Of a DNA stretch of 64,000 nt, positions 22,054 to 33,290 are shown one piece after another. A program made the position numbers and the translations under genes. Position 1 is the first letter of the stretch. Every line of letters starts with the position of its first letter. Origin of the DNA: Zopfochytrium polystomum (taxonomy: Eukaryota > Chytridiomycota > Chytridiomycetes > Chytridiales > Chytridiaceae); contig JAIVFJ010000049.1 of assembly GCA_025765615.1 (NCBI GenBank), forward strand, positions 248,001-312,000, in the 5' to 3' direction. Under the pieces are notes generated by a model. The model was not told the DNA's origin, searched no databases, and was given only the letters and a program-made list of their open reading frames with translations.

Positions 22054-24095
22054 ATGCGCCCAGTCTCTCTCCTCCTCGTCCTCGCAGCCGCCAGCGGCGC
22101 CGCCGTCTCAGCGCAGCTGCTCGTCCCGTCCCCCGCCGCCGTCGCCGCCGCCCTCGACTCCTCCCCCTCCTCAGCCTCCTCCTCGTCCTCCTCCATCGCA
22201 GAAATCGCCGCCGCCGCCGCTGACGCCGCCCTCGGCCTCGCCCCGCTGTTCCGCCCGGACCCCGCCGACCGCCCGCGCGAGATCAAGGACCGCTACATTG
22301 TTGTGCTCAAGAACCGACACGGCGCTGGGCTGAGCGTGCAGAAGGAGAACGAGGACAATGACCAGATGGGGTTTGAGGCGCATGTGCGGTGGTTGGCTGG
22401 GTTGCTTGGGGTAAGTGTGATCGTTCGTTTCGATGAGAAAAGAGGGTGGGGAAGGAGCGCTGCTCTGCCACCCTGGCCGCCGCCACCGTCGTCTGTCTTT
22501 GGGTTTGGCCGTGCCTCTTGGGAGGAAGCAGGGTCCTCCTTCTCAGACTTTTCGCCTGCTTCCTACTTCGCTGCTCTGCTCTGCTCAACACTCGCGGAAA
22601 CGAATACTTACTGTAATATCCCCCCAGCACGCCCCCTCGGCGCTCGCCAAGGCGACAGCCTTCTCCCCGTTCGGTCTCTCCCTCCCGACCACCTCTTCCT
22701 TCCCGCGCGGCTACTCGGTGCACCTCTCGTCGCCCGACCACCTCGCCGCCGTGCGCGCCCACCCCGCCGTCGCCCACGTCGAGCCCGACCAGCAGGTCTA
22801 CGCCTCGGTCGTCCAAAACAACGCCCCCTGGGGCCTCGCCCGCATCGCCCACGGCAAGCACCCGAAGAAGGGCGCTACCGACTACGTCTACCCAAAGGGC
22901 GCCGGCGAGAACGTGACGGTGTATATCATTGACACGGGCGTGTTCGTTGGGCACGCCGAGTTTGAGGGCCGCGCGGTGTGGGGTAAGACGATTCCTGAGA
23001 ACGAGCCGGACACGGACGGGAATGGACATGGCACGCATGTTGGTAAGTTCTTTTTTTTTTTTTCTGTTCTGTGGTTGTGCTATTTTTGCTTTTTTTTTTT
23101 CAGAATAGCCGCTGACCCTTCCAAAAAAAAAAAAAAAAAAAAAAATTCCAGCTGGTACTATTGCGGGCAAGACCTACGGTGTTGCAAAGAAGGCCACGGT
23201 GGTGGGCGTCAAGGTTCTGAACTCTGGCGGCTTTGGCACCATGTCTGACGTGATCCGCGGCGTCGAGTACGCCGCCGAATCGCACCTGGAACGAAGCAAG
23301 AAGGCCGCCGCCGCCGACGCCGCCGCGGGCGGCAAGAAGAAGGCCACCAAGGAAAAGTCGGTCGCCAACATGTCGCTGGGCGGCGGCAAGTCCCTCGCGC
23401 TCGACACGGCGGTCGACGCGACGGTCGACCTCGGCGTGCACTTTGCCGTGGCCGCCGGCAACGAGAACCGCAACGCCTGCCTGTCGTCGCCGGCCGGCGC
23501 AGCAAAGGCCATCACCGTCCTCGCCACCACCGTCGACGACGAGCGCGCTTGGTTCTCCAACTGGGGCTCGTGCGTCGATATCGGCGCCCCCGGCCACTTG
23601 ATCCTGTCCACGTGGATCGGCGACGATACGGCGAACAGGGTTCTCTCTGGCACGTCGATGGTGAGAGCGCGAGTGGAAGTTGGGGTGGGGGTGGCCGTCG
23701 GATGTGCGTGTGTGTGTGTGTGTGTGTGTTTCCTGACTCTTTTCCCTATCCCTCCCCGCTTCCCGCAGGCGTCTCCGCACGTTGCAGGCGTGGTGGCATC
23801 CCTCCTGTCGCGCACGGACACAGAGTGGGCCACCCTCGAGCCCAAGGCGCTCAAGAGCAAGCTGATTGAAGTGTCGCTCAAAAAAGTCATCACCAACATC
23901 CCCGAGGACTCGAACACGAAGAACCGCCTGCTGAACAGCGTGCCCCCGCAGCAGAAGCACAAGCACGAAAAGGAAGAGGAGGAGGAGGAGGAGGACGACG
24001 ACGAGGAGTTTGATGACGACCACCACCACCACCACCACCACCACCGCCACCATCACGACCACGATGATGAGGACGATGACGAGGAGGAGATTTGA
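22054..24095 (+). CDS. Secreted subtilisin-like serine protease (S8, proteinase K type) with acidic/His-rich tail
   Basis: Four exons: 22054-22410, 22628-23042, 23152-23660, 23769-24095; 535 residues, all phases consistent. A signal peptide (MRPVSLLLVLAAASGAAVSA) precedes an I9 inhibitor prodomain (DRYIVVLKNRH near residue 90 to VAHVEPDQQVYA near 175). The S8 domain shows the triad: Asp in VYIIDTGVFVGH (about 220), His in NGHGTHVAGTIAG (about 255, split by intron 2) and Ser in SGTSMASPHVAG (about 426, split by intron 3). The oxyanion Asn is in AAGNENRNACLSSPAGA. Length up to LLNSVPP is typical of fungal proteinase K-like or vacuolar cerevisin-type enzymes. The extra tail is Lys/Glu/Asp-rich followed by runs of His and Asp, which could bind metal ions. 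Secretion or vacuolar targeting is inferred. Confidence 0.95.
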
Positions 24096-24746
24096 TCAGC
24101 CTGCCAGTCGTGTTGTTTCTTTTCTTTTCTTTTCGTTTCCTCTTTTTTTCTTTTGTTTTTGGTTGCTTATTCATTCCTTTGCTTTTTTTTTTTTTTTTTT
24201 TTGTTTTCTCCTTCTGCTTGTGTGGATGGATGGGTGGATGGACGGATGGATGGCTCGATGAATTTAGCGCACACGCCGCCACCAGCCAGCTCATACTAGT
24301 CCCACCCCCCACGGGCTGATTCGTATGTTTCTCTTTCCGTTCCATCGTTTGCTGTCTGGAGCTGCTGGCTGCCTGCTTTTTTCTCTCTTTCTGTCGACCT
24401 TCCCTCCCTCACATACTTGCGAGATTGATGATGATGTTTTGATGGGCGATGAAGCGCAAAGAAAAACAACATCGTCTCGCACTTGATTTGTTCGAAAGGG
24501 CTGGGAAAGGGCCGGTGGCGTAGCGGAGTTTGAAATTTGGCAACAAAACAAACAGGCGCTCGGCGCGCTCGCTCACCACCCAACGCACCGCCGAACAAAA
24601 TAATCCCTTTGGGAATCAGCAGTGGCAACCCGACGACACTCCCTCCCCCCGGCCTCCCAAACTTTTGCTAAATCCCCAAGGGCCAAACACTAACAGCCAG
24701 CCAGCCTAACCTAACAACGCACACACCCCCCAACGACCCCCCCGAG
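24096..24746 (+). other. Intergenic, subtilase 3' UTR and RBR-gene promoter
   Basis: T-rich sequence (24116-24210) and a GGATGGATGG tract (about 24222-24255) follow the subtilase stop. No coding signal is seen; a C-rich leader precedes the RBR start. Confidence 0.4.
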
Positions 24747-25282
24747 ATGGGCGCGCGCCAGTCCCGTCTACGCCACAACGGCGCCCCGCCCCTGCCCGCT
24801 GCCGGCGGTCCTGCTGCTGCTGCTGATACCGTGACGGTCGCTCCTGCCAAGGACGCCGGCGGTCACCGCGTCGCGGCTGCTGGTGCTGCTGCTGCTGCCG
24901 ATCTTGCTCCTCCTCCTCCTCCTCCTCCTCCTCCCGCGGAGGCCGCCGCCGTCGCCGAGACAGAGACGGCAACGGAGACGGCGACCGGGACTTTGCGGCG
25001 GCCGCCGCCGCCACCACCGGGACAAAGTAGTAACGGTGGCGGTGGCGGCGGCAGCGGCGGCGGCGTCGGCGGCACTGGGGACGGGTGGGATGAGGGGCGA
25101 GGAGGGCGGGAGGGTGGCGGGAAGGAGGAGGAGGGGGTCGAGTGCGGTGGGGAAGGGGTCGGGTGCGACGGGGCGGACGAGGGGGAGCACGACCAGGACC
25201 ACGACGACGATGACGAGGCGGGGGCGAGGGGGGCGGCGGCGTGCTGCGTCGACCGCCGCGATCACGGCCGTCACCGCAACAA

Positions 25283-25314
<32 letters not shown>

Positions 25315-26512
25315 AGTGCAACTGCACCGGCCACGGCCGGTTCCACCGCCACCATCAAATCGACGGCAACCACAACCACCACCACCACCACCACGCCCAG
25401 CTCCTCAACCACCACCACCACCACAACCACGCCAGGCGACGACACAACCAGCACCACCACCTCCACCACTACCACCACCACATGCACCACCACCACCATC
25501 ACCACCTGCACCACCACCTCCACCACGGCGGCGGCGCCGCCGTAGCACCACCCCCGCAGTCCGCGCAGCACCCGCAGCCGCTCGCGCAGGTACCGCCGCC
25601 GGCGGCGGCGGCGGGCGAGGTCGCGGCGTCGGCGGCGCGGAGGACCGGCGGCAAGGGCAAGGCGGCGGTCACGACGATCGAGCGGGTCGACTCGGGGATC
25701 GGCGCCGGGGTGGGGGTCGCGGTCGGTGCGGAGGGCGGCGGCGTTGGCAGCGGGGATTGCTGCTGCGGCGACGCCGACGGCGGCGGCGGCGGCGCAGCGG
25801 AGGCGGCGGTTGTGGATGCGGTGTGGCGGACGCGTGCGGGGCCGGCTGCGGAGGCGGAGAAGCGGCGGGAGGGCGAGGAGGAGGAGGTGGTGGTGGAGGA
25901 GGGGAAGGGGGAGGCGGACGGGAAGCCGGACGACGACGACGCCGACGCCGTCGGGGTGTTTGGGTGCGGTATCTGTCTCGAGGCGGTCTCGGCGTTTGGT
26001 GAGTGCGCACAGTTTTTTTTTCTCGGTGCTGTCTTCGCGCCCGCGGGTAGCTAATGGCGCCCCGCAACAAAACAACAACAACACCACCAACAAACAACGA
26101 CGACAGAGAAATTCGAGGTGTCCGGGTGCGGGCACGCGCTCTGCCGCGACTGCGCGCGCGCCTTTATCATGGACTGCATCGGCTCGCGCCGGTTCCCGAT
26201 CCTCTGCCCCCTCTGCACCGCCGCCGCCGCCGCCGCCTCCGCCGCACCCACCGAGACTGCGACTGCGACCGCACCGCCGCCGACCACGGCCGCGGTTGGG
26301 ACGACGCAGGCAAAGAGCGGCCTGCGGAGGAGGATGAGGGGGGCTGCGGCCGCGGCGGCGGAGACCGCTGCTGCTGCTGCTGCTGTTGCTGCGTCGTCGT
26401 CGTCGTCGACTTCGACGTCGCATGCTAGGAAGGAGAGCGCGGCTGAGATTGGCGTCGACGCGATCGTGCTGGTGTTGGAGCCTGACGAGATGGTGCGTGT
26501 TTCGTTCTAGTT

Positions 26513-26550
<38 letters not shown>

Positions 26551-27098
26551 CGTGCATGTGTGCGTGCGTCCGCACTTTCCTAACCGCCCCTTCCTCCCTC
26601 CCACCCCCCGCGCTCTCTCTTCAGCACCAATTCGACCGCCTCGCCCTGCAAGCCACAATCGACCGCGACCCTCAACTTCCACCGCTGCCCGACGCCCGCC
26701 TGCGCCGGCGTCGTCTTCACCGACGACCCGTCCCTCACCCGCCTCACCTGCCCCGTCTGCGCCCACGCCTGGTGCCGCGCCTGCAAGCTCAACACCGCCC
26801 ACGACGGCCTGTCGTGCAGGGACTTTCAGCGGTGGCTGGCGCGCTGGAGGAAGTCCGAGGGACGGAGGAGGAGGCGGTGGGCGGCCGTTGGTGGTGGTGC
26901 GGGGGTATCGGGCGACGGCGGCGACGGCAAGAAGGGGGCCGGGCACGGTGTCGCGCCGCCGGGAGGGGACGCGGTGGCGGCGTTGGGCGGGTTTGATATG
27001 CGGTTTGAGGAGATGGTTTTGAGGGAGGGGTGGCAGCGGTGCCCGACGTGCGGCGCGGTTACGTCAAAGGCGCAGGGTGAGTGTGTTGTTGTGTGTGG

Positions 27099-27153
<55 letters not shown>

Positions 27154-27663
27154 AAAATGCGCACCAACTCTAAATCGCCTTCCCTCACTAACCATTCCAT
27201 CTATCAAAACACACACATTGTTACCATCGTATCAATGCACACATGAAAAAAAAAAATTGCAGGCTGTAACGTAAGTGTGCACATCTCCTTCTACTTTCTC
27301 TTTTTGGATTGCTATTCGCTTGCATTTGCTGACCCAGCCCCCTACCGCAGAAAATGGTTTGCGAGCGATGCACAACGTGCTTTTGCTTTCTCTGCGGAAT
27401 ACAGCTCGACAAGAAGCGCCCCTACGCGGTAAGGCCTTTTTTTTTTTTTCCGCTTTTCACGCCCACCTTGGGCCAAACCGTCTCTTCGCACTGTCCTCAT
27501 TACTTTATTTGGGTTCTTTTTTCTTCTTGTCCATCCCCCCAACACCCAACACCCAACACCCCGCCTTCTTCTTTTCAAGCACTATGCCGCCCGGTTTTCC
27601 AAGTGTTACAACAAGCTCTTTGACGACAAGCAGCCGTCGAGCATCGCCAATGCGTTGGTGTAA
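24747..27663 (+). CDS. RBR (RING-IBR-RING) E3 ubiquitin ligase with long low-complexity N-terminus
   Basis: Six exons: 24747-25998, 26107-26492, 26625-27076, 27263-27270, 27351-27428, 27580-27663; about 752 residues after one base is discounted in exon 3. The start MGARQSRLR has Gly2 and Ser6, a candidate N-myristoylation site. About 400 residues of Ala/Pro/Gly, acidic and His/Asn-rich sequence follow. RING1: FGCGICLEAVSAF, then VSGCGHALCRDCARAFI and ILCPLC. IBR: NFHRCPTPACAGVVFTDD, then RLTCPVCAHAWCRACK. RING2: QRCPTCGAVTSKAQGCNKMV then CERCTTCFCFLCG, with the catalytic-type Cys in FCFLCG context. RBR ligases pass ubiquitin from E2 to a RING2 cysteine, then to the substrate. An 8-nt microexon (27263-27270) encodes part of RING2. 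The frame shifts between IDRD and LNFHRC near 26669-26671 (one extra C). Confidence 0.9.
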
Positions 27664-28724
27664 TGTATGGTGGTGGGGTGATATAGAAAAGAAAACTAAG
27701 TCGGAGGAGGCGGGCAGGGTGAATTGGGGAAGCCGTCAAAGTGGGCGAAGAGCTTTCATGTTGTCCTTTTTTAAGCAACCCCCCCGCTCCCCGCCTTGCA
27801 CCAACGTTCGTTGGGTAGGAAGTTTTCCTCCTCCTTGCCACCGCGTTCTGACGTTCATTCCTTCCTCTTTTCCCCAAGCAAGCTGTTCTACTTATCCTAA
27901 GTTATTACTGCTCCTCTTTATTCCCGTCGGAGACGGAATTTCCGTAGATTTGGAACTCCCAGCGTTGTCTTTTCAACCTGCTCGAACGGCTCGATCTCCT
28001 CCTCCTCCCCTCCCCAAACGCTCCACTTACTTTTGTTGGGGTGGTTTCTCTGAAGCGAACCCGCCCTCCCGGGCGGCGGAGGCTTCCTCCCGAGCACTAC
28101 TTGCTTCTACTCTGCTTGCTCTGCTCTTTTACTTATCTCGCTACAACCCTTCCCCTTCGTTACGGACGTATAATTGAAAATCGCCTCTTCCCATTTGCAG
28201 TCCCCACGGAACCCCCTGCTTATGCATTTCAGTCGCCGCAAATTACTCAGCCCCTCCCCCCCGTTTGTTTCTGTTGACGTTCATGCTCTGCTTATGTTGA
28301 AGTCCCCCCCTCGTGTAGTTTTTCGCGTGTGACTCTGACGCACCCACTCGCGGCCCTTCATTGTTCTTCGTCTGCGCTAAACATCTTTCCCCGCTTCCCC
28401 TCCCCTTCCCTCCGTGCTTTGTGTAGCCCCCAAACAAAGGAGCCCCATAATAATTATCCATCGATGCCTCGTGGCTCCCTTTCCTTTTTTTTTTTTTTTT
28501 TTTCCCTTCTGTTTCCCCCTTGAATGGTTTGTAATTCTTCTCTCGCGCGCGACCGACGAGCGGAGGAGCTGGGGAGTTGTTGAAGAGAGTTGGTGGGGCC
28601 CGCAAATGAACACTTGGGTGAAGTCGGTTGTACGCACGGTGCACAGCGCGGAAAAACGGATCGAGAGAGCGTTGCGGGGACAAGACGGAGAAAACCCTAA
28701 CCCCACCAGTAAATCTTCATAATA
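27664..28724. other. 1.06-kb intergenic region
   Basis: This is the 3' UTR of the RBR gene and the promoter of the MAT2B-like gene. It is CT-rich with a poly(T) at about 28481-28503. No coding region is supported on either strand. Confidence 0.4.
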
Positions 28725-29771
28725 ATGCCTGCTGTTGCCAACAACGGCCCGACGATCATCACGGGCGCCTCGGGTAAGCGGCGGCGCCAGCGTGCGCGCG
28801 CGCGCGAGGCGAAAGCAAGGACGAAGACGGATGGGGAGGGGTCGCCGACGCGGACGGATGCGCGTGGTGAAGGCGATAGTGCGTGCGGGCGAGGCGGGGG
28901 GCGATGACCCTCACGACGCCACCAATCTGATCGCGACGGATTGCACCGGTGATATCGCCCGCCTCGGCAACACGATGCAGCTGCGCTGCATGCAATTGCA
29001 CCGGGCCGCCCCAGCCCCCACTGCTCGTTTTGCCTTTGCCGCTACCTCCCAACCCTCGCCACCACGCCAAATACCGCACTCGCAGAACAACTCACCTCTC
29101 GGTGCATGCACTTTCCCCTTTCCCACAAAAACTAGGCCTTCTCGGGCGCGCCGTCCTTGCCGCGTTCCAAGCTGCCGGCCATGAAGGTTCGAGCGCGTTG
29201 ATACCCCCACTGACTTACGCAATGTTTGATGTCCACTTTCACTACCAAAAAAAAAAACCAAAAAAAAAACACAACACGCATCCAAATGAACGTTCACAGT
29301 CAAAGGAACCTGCTTCTCCCGACCTTCAGACACCCTCATCCAGGTACGGGTTCTTCTCACAGCTCTTTTGATTCTCAGAGCATCCTCAACGTTTTCTCTC
29401 CCCCCCTTCCTCCCCTCCAACAAAAGCTCGACCTCACCGACGAACCCGCGACCACAACCTTCCTAACGTCCCTGACCCCGCCCCCGCGCGCCATCATCCA
29501 CTGCGCCGCCGAACGCCGCCCCGACGTCGCCGCCGCCGACCCGGACCTCGTCCGCCGCCTCAACGTCCGCGCCGTCGCCGCCCTCGCCGCCCTCGCCCGA
29601 CGACTCGGCGCGTGGTTCCTCTACGTCTCCACTGACTACGTGTTCGACGGTCGCAACCCGCCGTACGATGTTGACGCCGTCACGAGGCCGTTGAATTTGT
29701 ATGGTGAGTCAGGGCGGGGGAAACGTCGGCTCGTCGTGGAGTTCTGGTGTCGAGATGCGTCGTGGATCTCT

Positions 29772-29808
<37 letters not shown>

Positions 29809-31035
29809 CAAAAAAATGAACCCCATTTTCACATTGTAGGGGAAACCAAACGGGCCGGCGAGCTAGCGGCGTTGCAAGAACTCCCGCAGTCAGCCGTTCT
29901 CCGCGTTCCGATCCTGTTAGTCAGATTATTTTTTTTTTGAGTCACGTCTGATGTTTTGTTACCGTTTCGTTCGTTCCTCTCTACTTTCCCCATGGTCCCC
30001 TCATTCGATCCCTTGAAAACAGGTACGGTCCCGCGGAAAAGCACGAGGAGTCGGCCGTCAACGTTTTGATTTCCGTTGTGCTGGTAGGGATTGGGGGCTT
30101 GTCACGATCACTGGGTCGAAGAACTTACTTAACAGCTGCCCTCCCCGCCTTCACCCCGACGAATGGGCGTTACTCCCCTCAGAACTCTTCAGCAAAAGTC
30201 AAGATGGACGATTACCAGAAGCGGTTTCCAACAAAGTACAGTTTTTTTTGTTTGTTCCCCCTTCGTGTGTGGAAGTTGTTGCATTGAAGCGGTGCTGCGG
30301 TGGAAACACATATTGCTTCTTCCATCCCTTCGCTTCCCCGTCTCCACCCCGCGTTATTGACGTTTTTTTTTTTTTTTTTTCCTTTCTGGACCTTCTGTCT
30401 GTGTTCAACAGCGTTCAGGACGTTGCGCGTGTGATCAAGGACATGTACGAGCTGGAGGTCTCGGGGAAGACGGAGGTCAGCGGCATCTTCCACTACACGG
30501 CCGAGCAGCAGATGACAAAGTTCCAAATGTGTGGTAAGCGTTTAATTTTTTTTCCCCTGGTGTGGGAATGGGAAAGAGCGGCGCCGAAACAAAAAAAAGA
30601 AGAAAAAAAAAAAAAAAGGTCCACTCACACTGCCAACTGTTGCAGAGGTGTTCGCTCGAGTTTTGGGAGCTTCGATAGACCATCTGGAGCGAGTCGGTGA
30701 ACCGCCGAAGGATCCCGTCGGTGAGGAAAGAAGAGATTGTGTTTTCGGGGGGAGATCGATGGGCGTTGTGTGGGGGTTTTTCTCTCTTGCCTGTTTCCAT
30801 TCTGCTCACACACACTCGGTCTCGCACAATTCTCGTGCGCCATCACCCGCACTTCTCCTCTCTCTCTTCCTCCATCTCTGCACGCTTGTCCACTATGCTC
30901 ACTGCACCATCAGCGACGCGGCCGGACGACTGCCACCTGTCGACGCGCCGCCTCCGCGACGAGCTCGGCGTGGACGTGTCCCACCGCGACTTTGAGGCGT
31001 GGTGGCGGGCCGAGCTCGGCGGCGCGCGCTTGTAG
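28725..31035 (+). CDS. Methionine adenosyltransferase regulatory beta subunit-like protein (MAT2B / RmlD-type SDR)
   Basis: Ten exons: 28725-28773, 29136-29186, 29300-29343, 29427-29703, 29840-29915, 30023-30083, 30183-30235, 30412-30533, 30646-30720, 30914-31035; 309 residues with every phase consistent (human MAT2B is 334). The NAD(P) motif is TIITGASGLLGRAV at the N-terminus. The middle gives IIHCAAERRPDVAAADPDL and YVSTDYVFDGRNPPYD, and the SDR motif is YGETKRAGE. MAT2B-like landmarks follow: LRVPILYGPAEKHEESAVNV, MDDYQKRFPTN, SGIFHYTAEQQMTKFQM and a final RPDDCHLSTRRLR. MAT2B regulates S-adenosylmethionine synthetase in animals; dTDP-4-dehydrorhamnose reductase is the prokaryotic relative. 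The overall pattern favours MAT2B. AATAAA lies at 31178-31183. It is the most intron-dense gene here along with the methyltransferase. Confidence 0.88.
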
Positions 31036-31283
31036 TGGTGGTGGTAGCTGTAGTGAGTGAGCGAGCGAGTCTGAGCAGCGAGGATGTTGGGTCCCTGTGT
31101 TGTTGTTGTTGTTGATGGGTTGGACGGGGTTGGTTGGGGGGTTGGGGAGTGGTTTGGTCCCTTCGGGTTTGTAGTAAAATAAAGGACTGTTTTTTCCTGA
31201 ACAACAACGCGTCATAACGGCATGAATCTTTGTCTCTTTCTACTCTCTGTCTCTCTCTCTCACTCTCTCTCTCACTCACTCAC

Positions 31284-31373
<90 letters not shown>

Positions 31374-31677
31374 GCGTTATCTTCACAGTGGTGCTCTGTC
31401 TCTGCCGTGCTCCCAGCTCATATCGTCGTCACCACTGTGGATCTGTTTGTCTGCCTGTCTCTCGGTCCAACAACTGCGTTTGCTCCTGCTCTTTGCGCGC
31501 CTCGTCGTTCTCGCCCTCCTCCTCGTTCATCCTCCTCATCCTCGCTACTGCACCAGGCAAGCAAGCAAGCAGGCAAGGAAGCAAGCAAGCAAGCACTATC
31601 AAGCAAGCAACCCAAGTACTCGCGCGGCTCTGCGGCAGCCTTTTCTACCTCGCCCACTCCCCCCCAGTCCTCTCGAT
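31036..31677 (+). repeat. Intergenic region with a ~120-bp (CT)n microsatellite
   Basis: The 3' UTR of the MAT2B-like gene (AATAAA 31178-31183) is followed by (CT)n with minor interruptions at about 31251-31374, then CAAG-type repeats (about 31556-31612). Frames running into the next gene across the CT tract are Ser/Leu repeats and are not called as coding. Confidence 0.6.
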
Positions 31678-32142
31678 ATGGCTAGCTCTGGACAAGGCGG
31701 CGGGAGCTACTTTTCGTCGTTCCCGTTTGGACGCAGTAGCACCACCAGCAGCACCCCACCAAAGTCCTCGTCGTCATCCTCCTCCTCTTCTCCAAACAAC
31801 AACAACAACAACAGCGGCGGCAGCGCTGCCTACAACATGCCCTTCGACGACGCTCCCCACTCCTCCTCCCCCGCCTCCTCCTCCTCGTCGTCATCGTCAC
31901 TAGCCTCCCCAATCAGATCGAGCGGCGGCTTCAAGTTCCGCACGCTCGTCGGCGGCACGTTCGACGTCCCGCTCGAGCGGGTCGGCCTGTTCCGCAACCT
32001 CCAGCCACCGAGCGAGCGCGAAAAGGCGCAAGCGCTCAAGTCCGTCGGCGTCGACCACCCGTCTGACCTGCCCGCCACCCGCCACCTCATCGACCCCGCC
32101 ACGGGCCTGCCGACACCGCACCTCGCGTCGTTCGGCGGCGGC

Positions 32143-32174
<32 letters not shown>

Positions 32175-32673
32175 AGGAGGCAGTCCAAACGATCCGCGCC
32201 GCCGCCGCGGGTCGTCCGAGCTCGACGACGAGGACCTCAGCATCTACAACGCACGCACCGCGTACGCCTCCGCCCCGCTGCTTCCGACCGCATTCGCATC
32301 CTCCTCCTCTTCGTCCTCCTCCTCGGCTTTCTCGCACCCCCGCCACTCGAGTAACAGCAGCAGCGCGGCGACGCCGCCGCGCGGGGTCAACGGAGTCGGT
32401 GGCGGTGGTGGTCGCCGCGCGGGGGCCGGCGGTGTCGCGGCGGCGCGCGACGCGCTGTACCAGTTTTACGACGTGCCGTGGTCGACCGTGTTTGGGCTCA
32501 ACTCGGTCAACCGGCGGCTGCTGCTGGTGCTGCTGTTCCTCGGCGTCGTGTCGGTCGTGCTGCACGTGTTCAAGATCGACCGGTGGCTGCTCGAGGACGA
32601 ACCGACGCGGTCCATGAACATGAAGCTCAAGGGCGGCGAGGAGGCTGGGAAGCACCGCGTGCTGTGGGAGTAG
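31678..32673 (+). CDS. Single-pass membrane protein of unknown function, low-complexity N-terminus
   Basis: Single exon, 331 residues, from ATG 31678-31680 (first in-frame ATG after the CT repeat). I do not recognise the family. Ser-, Asn- and Gly-rich runs alternate with two more ordered blocks: KFRTLVGGTFDVPLERVGLF, continuing RNLQPPSEREKAQALKSVG, and DALYQFYDVPWSTVFGLNSV. One hydrophobic segment near the C-terminus (LLLVLLFLGVVSVVLHVF, about residues 280-297) is followed by about 33 charged residues. No signal peptide is present, so a type II or near tail-anchored topology is likely, with a long cytoplasmic Ser-rich N-terminus. The ordered blocks and a clean single frame of about 1 kb argue that the gene is real. 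Confidence 0.7.
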
Positions 32674-33290
32674 TAGTAGTCTGGTTTGGTTGGTTTGAGT
32701 CCTACTTTAAGTAGTAGTAGGTGGTGGTAGGAGTTTGTTGTGGAGATTAGACGAACTGAACCGATGGCTGTGTGCGGTTATTTTGCTTTCCCCCTTCTTC
32801 TGGTGTTAGTTGTGTTTGTGTGTGTGTGTGTTTGTGATCGGAAGGAAAAGAGAAATATAAGTGGTCTCAAATGGTTCGTCGATTGGGTTTCCTCTGTCCT
32901 GAATTGTTGCTTACTTTGCATCTCAAGAGGAAAGCAACAGTGCACATACATTGGCGCGAGAAAGAAGACTAGCTCGCTAAAAACGAATAGCGCAGGCCAG
33001 CCAGTTCATTCATTGTCAACGTTGATAACTTTCGGTCCAAGCAGGCAGGCATGGTCAGGCTTGTGAGTGTCCAAGATCCTGGTCGCAGGTTTGCCGCTTC
33101 GGCTCTTCTTCGAGTCCTGTGTGCGTAGTGCACACAGAGTTTTCTAAAGCAATGTGGATGCAATGCATATACATTCAGTGTGCGCATGTATTTGCAATAA
33201 GGCAGAACAAGGGCATACGCTACTCAGGGTGCACCTCTTCCTTTCCCCTCAGCCTCGAATAAATTAAATATTATTCACAAATAAGCTCTT
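32674..33290 (+). other. Intergenic region
   Basis: GT-rich 3' UTR sequence (about 32815-32830), then unremarkable sequence of more balanced composition. No gene, tRNA cloverleaf or coding pattern could be supported. Confidence 0.4.

Noticed and set aside
24768..26423. 551-codon minus-strand open frame opposite the RBR gene
   Set aside because: It is a shadow of GC-rich trinucleotide coding sequence on the plus strand (RING1 and His-rich region), with Arg/Val/Ala runs only.
28725..31035. Calling the SDR gene a dTDP-4-dehydrorhamnose reductase (RmlD)
   Set aside because: The region MDDYQKRFPTN...FHYTAEQQMTKFQM matches animal MAT2B better, and no rhamnose genes are nearby.
33040..33150. Possible tRNA-like stretch (CTTCGAGTCC)
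   Set aside because: No matching acceptor stem or anticodon arm could be folded around it by eye.
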